Below, piece after piece: positions 44,650-45,853 of a stretch of 45,853 bases of DNA. The notes beneath the pieces are model-generated. The model ran no database searches and was not told the origin of the DNA. It saw nothing but the letters and a program-made list of their open reading frames with translations. Each line of letters starts with the position of its first letter. The stretch's first letter is position 1. The position numbers and the translations under genes were made by a program. This DNA comes from Actinomycetota bacterium (GTDB lineage Bacteria; Actinomycetota; Actinomycetes; Actinomycetales; Microbacteriaceae): NCBI GenBank assembly GCA_018268455.1, contig JAFDWM010000010.1, positions 1 to 45,853 of the forward strand, in the 5' to 3' direction.

Positions 44650-44722
44650 CCGCGAGAAACCACTTCCCGCACGAGACCCACGCCCTCGACGTGGGTCTCG
44701 TGCTGTATCTGGTGTCTCGCGG
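44650..44722. repeat. 73-bp palindromic element, family R3, copy 2
   Basis: Two 33-bp arms, beginning CCGCGAGAAACCACTT and ending CTGGTGTCTCGCGG, pair at 28 of 33 positions across a 7-nt loop (CCCTCGA). It lies between map and the 3' end of the nuclease-like gene and could terminate transcription from both. Copy 1 is at 53-125. Confidence 0.9.
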
Positions 44723-44766
44723 TTTCGGCTCGGCGCCGAAGCGGCCGGCGCCCGCACGACGAGCGC

Positions 44767-45753
44767 TCAGCCCTGATCGCGCGGAACGTCGCGGCGGAAG
44801 TCGCGGAGCGTCGCGAGCATGAGGCGATCCGCGGGGCGTGCGAGCGGGACGCCGGCAGCGGCGAGTGCCTTCTGCAGCGGCGTCACGCGCCAGGCGTCCG
44901 CGAGATCCCACCGCCCGAATGGATGGCCATGCCGGCGCAGCCGATCCTCGCGGCGCTTCTCCGAGCGCAGGTTGGCGGCGGCCTTCTCCGGCTCGGTGAG
45001 CTGATACTTGCCCCAGCCGTCGGCCTCTCCGATGACGCCGACGGACGGGAAGTAGAAGTCGACGCGGTCTTCCTCGCCCTCATAGCGGAACACCTGCTGG
45101 AGCGTCGGCTCCGGGAATCCGCACCACTCGATCACGGCGCGGCTGACGCTCTCCGCGGGCGATTCGGCGCGCCCGTCCGCGTGGTCCCACAGCCAGCGAA
45201 GCCGAGCGGATCCGCGAGACGTGACCTGATCCGCGCCGTGTCCGCGCAGCGCAGCGAGATCGAGGCCGCCGCCTTGCGACGCGGAGATCGCCGCATCGAA
45301 CACCGCGAGCGCCCTCGCCGGGGGAAGTATGCGACCGAGATCGGTGACCGTGTCCATCAGCGAGGTGACGAGGATCCCGCCGCGCCGCTCGAAGTCTCGT
45401 GGATTCGCGCTCGTGTGCACGGCCACGTCGCCGAAGCGGCGGGACTTCGGCCGCTCGGCGCTGTGCACATGGATGTCGCGGGTCTCGTCGAAGACCGGCA
45501 GCCCGTGAACGACGGCCGCCGACTCGAGGCACAGCGGGACGTCCGGATGCGCGCGAGCGAACGCGTGCACGCGGACCACGTAGCGCTCCCACCGCCCCAG
45601 CTTCTCGAAGGCCGCGCGGTTCGCGTAGATGCCGGGCCTGATCCGGATGAAGGAGCTGCTGCGGATCCGGATCCCGAACGACCTGGCCTCGTCCGTCGTC
45701 ACCAGCGGTACGGGCGAGACGGTCGCGGCGCGATCAGAGAGGAGGAGCGGCAT
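44767..45753 (-). CDS. AbiEi/DUF559-like protein with a Vsr-type nuclease core
   Basis: In this 328-residue protein the N-terminal 110 residues (VTTDEARSFGIRIRSS, RIRPGIYANRAAFEKL, LCLESAAVVHGLP) match the AbiEi-type winged-helix region. The C-terminal part has RVDFYFPSVGVIGEADGWGK with D232 and E243 at the same 11-residue spacing as in the two DUF559 proteins. It is more divergent and lacks the paired GRRVG motif. ATG 45753 is chosen over 45768 because CACGAT, a weak -10, ends 6 nt upstream. Role and activity are unknown. Confidence 0.8.
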   Translation of the reverse strand: MPLLLSDRAATVSPVPLVTTDEARSFGIRIRSSSFIRIRPGIYANRAAFEKLGRWERYVVRVHAFARAHPDVPLCLESAAVVHGLPVFDETRDIHVHSAERPKSRRFGDVAVHTSANPRDFERRGGILVTSLMDTVTDLGRILPPARALAVFDAAISASQGGGLDLAALRGHGADQVTSRGSARLRWLWDHADGRAESPAESVSRAVIEWCGFPEPTLQQVFRYEGEEDRVDFYFPSVGVIGEADGWGKYQLTEPEKAAANLRSEKRREDRLRRHGHPFGRWDLADAWRVTPLQKALAAAGVPLARPADRLMLATLRDFRRDVPRDQG

Positions 45754-45853
45754 CCCCTCATCGTGCGGCATCGACGGCACCGGATCCGCGCCTCGCCCGC
45801 AACCGGTGCACAACCCCGTGCCACCGCCGATTCCGCGGATCGAAGCGGCGCCG

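Overview
The window is about 70% G+C and looks like the chromosome of a Microbacteriaceae actinobacterium, probably Microbacterium or a close relative. The signs are the menaquinone genes, the actinobacterial rpsL-rpsG-fusA-tuf and S10-spc ribosomal blocks, the lack of rpsN between rplE and rpsH, many GTG starts, and many genes whose start codon lies 6-8 nt after a TANNNT -10 box (leaderless mRNAs). No phage, transposase, rRNA or tRNA gene was seen. This is an inference from gene content; no database was searched.

Layout. 0-9.5 kb: menaquinone and isoprenoid genes (menD, menF, menG, a long-chain polyprenyl diphosphate synthase) with a PPK2 kinase, a DUF402 protein and a ferredoxin-NADP reductase-like flavoprotein. 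9.5-18.9 kb: mixed housekeeping and accessory genes (lipoprotein, alpha/beta hydrolase, CPBP protease, GntR regulator, YajQ, GH13 glycosidase, several membrane proteins). 18.9-20.7 kb: a DUF559-type nuclease gene between two clusters of 61-bp palindromes. 20.8-25.5 kb: rpsL, rpsG, fusA, tuf. 25.6-29.6 kb: a small charged protein, a Wzz/BY-kinase fusion translationally coupled to an AraC-type regulator, and a Tat-type secreted protein. 29.6-31.8 kb: a second DUF559 nuclease, again between clusters of palindromic repeats of a different sequence. 31.9-44.6 kb: the S10 and spc ribosomal operons, secY, adk, map. 44.6-45.8 kb: a third, more divergent nuclease-like gene beside a third palindrome family.

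The most unusual signal is non-coding. Three proteins share an N-terminal AbiEi-like region and a C-terminal Vsr/DUF559-like PD-(D/E)XK core. Each sits beside its own family of long palindromes of fixed length (61, 61 and 73 bp), and two of the three genes are flanked on both sides. One palindrome copy carries a compensatory arm change that keeps the pairing. A CPBP protease gene is bracketed in a similar way by roughly 200-bp direct repeats that contain an 85-bp nested palindrome. A nuclease-linked, locus-specific palindromic repeat system is the best candidate for something undescribed here.

A second genome-scale signal is the palindrome GGATCC. It occurs 21 times in the first 5.24 kb, where base composition predicts about two, but I see none inside rpsL, rpsG, fusA or tuf.
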